Below, in pieces: positions 63,520 through 64,000 of a stretch of DNA of 64,000 nt. The stretch is taken from NCBI GenBank assembly GCA_947095585.1, contig OX352763.1:63831016-63895015 (forward strand). Reading direction: 5' to 3'. The stretch comes from Nephrocerus scutellatus. Its lineage: Eukaryota > Arthropoda > Insecta > Diptera > Pipunculidae. A model generated the notes under the pieces. That model saw only the letters and a list, made by a program, of their open reading frames with translations. It searched no databases and was not told where the DNA came from. Position 1 is the first letter of the stretch. Every line of letters starts with the position of its first letter. The translations under genes were made by a program, and so were the position numbers.

Positions 63520-64000
63520 TTCCCCTCCTACTTCGTGGTGCGGAAAGAGATATATTATATAATTGGTGGTGTATATCTTATACTTCTAAATTGTATGTAA
63601 TTATTGTTATATATAGCGCTCGGTCGGGTGGTCACTATCTTTTTTTTTTTCTTTATTTGGGATTACCTTTATTTTTGTGCCAATCGCCGGCCCGAGTTAC
63701 AAAGTTGAATAGGGTGTGTACATGTAATAGCGTTTGTGGTATATTTTGTATTAGAGATAGGGTGTGTAACGAAGGTGAGTAATCAAACTTCGTTACATTC
63801 CCCTCCTACTTCGGGGTGCGGAAAGAGATATATTATATAATTCGGTGGTGTATATCTTATACTTCTAAATTGTATGTAATTATTGTTATATATAGCGCTC
63901 GGTCGGGTGGTCACTTTCTTTTTTTTTCTTTATTTGGGATTACCTTTATTTTTGTGCCAATCGCCGGCCCGAGTTACAAAGTTGAATATGGGTATATAAA
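63520..64000 (-). mobile_element. Start of array copy E, rearranged
   Basis: Polypurine tract complement and untranslated region at 63520-63705. A jump back follows into the last 90 bp of an LTR (about 63708-63796, ending CTTCGTTACA), then a second polypurine tract and untranslated region running off the window. This is another small tandem rearrangement at a junction. Confidence 0.75.

Larger units (their letters stand above)
34600..64000 (-). mobile_element. Head-to-tail array of deleted gypsy copies sharing LTRs
   Basis: Order on the plus strand: LTR (34600-35206), copy A, LTR (38346-38901), copy B, LTR (44126-45036 plus 54335-54572), copy C, LTR (58276-59111), copy D, LTR (62431-63519), start of copy E. 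All are on the minus strand. Each internal block is followed directly by one LTR and then the next polypurine tract, with no host DNA between. The same family as 1-4389 is implied by the shared pol tail, untranslated region and LTR ends. The right end lies outside the window. Confidence 0.88.

Noticed and set aside
1..64000. Host protein-coding gene or prokaryotic operon
   Set aside because: All long frames with recognisable domains belong to retroelements or, in the Ulp1-like case, lie inside one. Nothing resembles a bacterial gene cluster.

Overview
The window is nested and tandem transposable-element sequence with no host gene that I can recognise. The mix of Ty3/gypsy, BEL/Pao and Ty1/copia LTR elements, LINE fragments (2A/PHD-type and RTE-like), a tRNA-headed SINE, AT-rich spacers and short satellites fits repeat-rich, probably heterochromatic DNA of a higher fly (Diptera). 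The species cannot be read from the sequence. Nothing here is prokaryotic.

Layout. 1-4389 (+): 3' part and LTR of a decayed gypsy element with a truncated LINE inside its pol tail. 4474-5925 (+): Ty1/copia fragment. 5926-6341 (+): end of a BEL env-like gene from a lost upstream copy. 6342-19003 (+): BEL/Pao element with both LTRs, split by a gypsy element on the minus strand (12683-17938). 19004-20569: gypsy gag fragment (-) and AT-rich repeats. 20574-28178 (-): young full-length gypsy element with 1598-bp LTRs and a 4-bp target duplication. 28183-33175: SINE, gypsy fragment, RTE-like fragment, satellite and unassigned DNA. 33176-34599 (+): another gypsy RNase H-integrase fragment. 34600-64000 (-): head-to-tail array of at least four internally deleted, gag-retaining gypsy copies joined by shared LTRs. 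One LTR of this array is interrupted at 45037-54334 (+) by a 9.3-kb full-length gypsy element.

Main points. (1) The 45037-54334 element carries, between pol and its 3' LTR, an internal TATA/Inr-like promoter and a broken gene related to Ulp1/SENP cysteine proteases, closest by eye to the SENP6/7 type. (2) Four related gypsy families here have LTRs containing tandem arrays of hairpin modules. Loops or cores are conserved while stems change in a complementary way, which suggests a conserved RNA structure. (3) These families share a primer-binding site like the 3' end of tRNA-Lys. The two with readable ends show 4-bp target duplications, and the three whose gag N-terminus is visible have a SAP-like gag start. 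As I recall it, this fits the Osvaldo/Ulysses lineage of Ty3/gypsy. (4) The array copies share exact deletion junctions that remove RT, RNase H and the integrase core while gag stays long, so they look like a mobilised non-autonomous form.

All coordinates come from reading by eye. Ends of decayed elements are approximate where stated.
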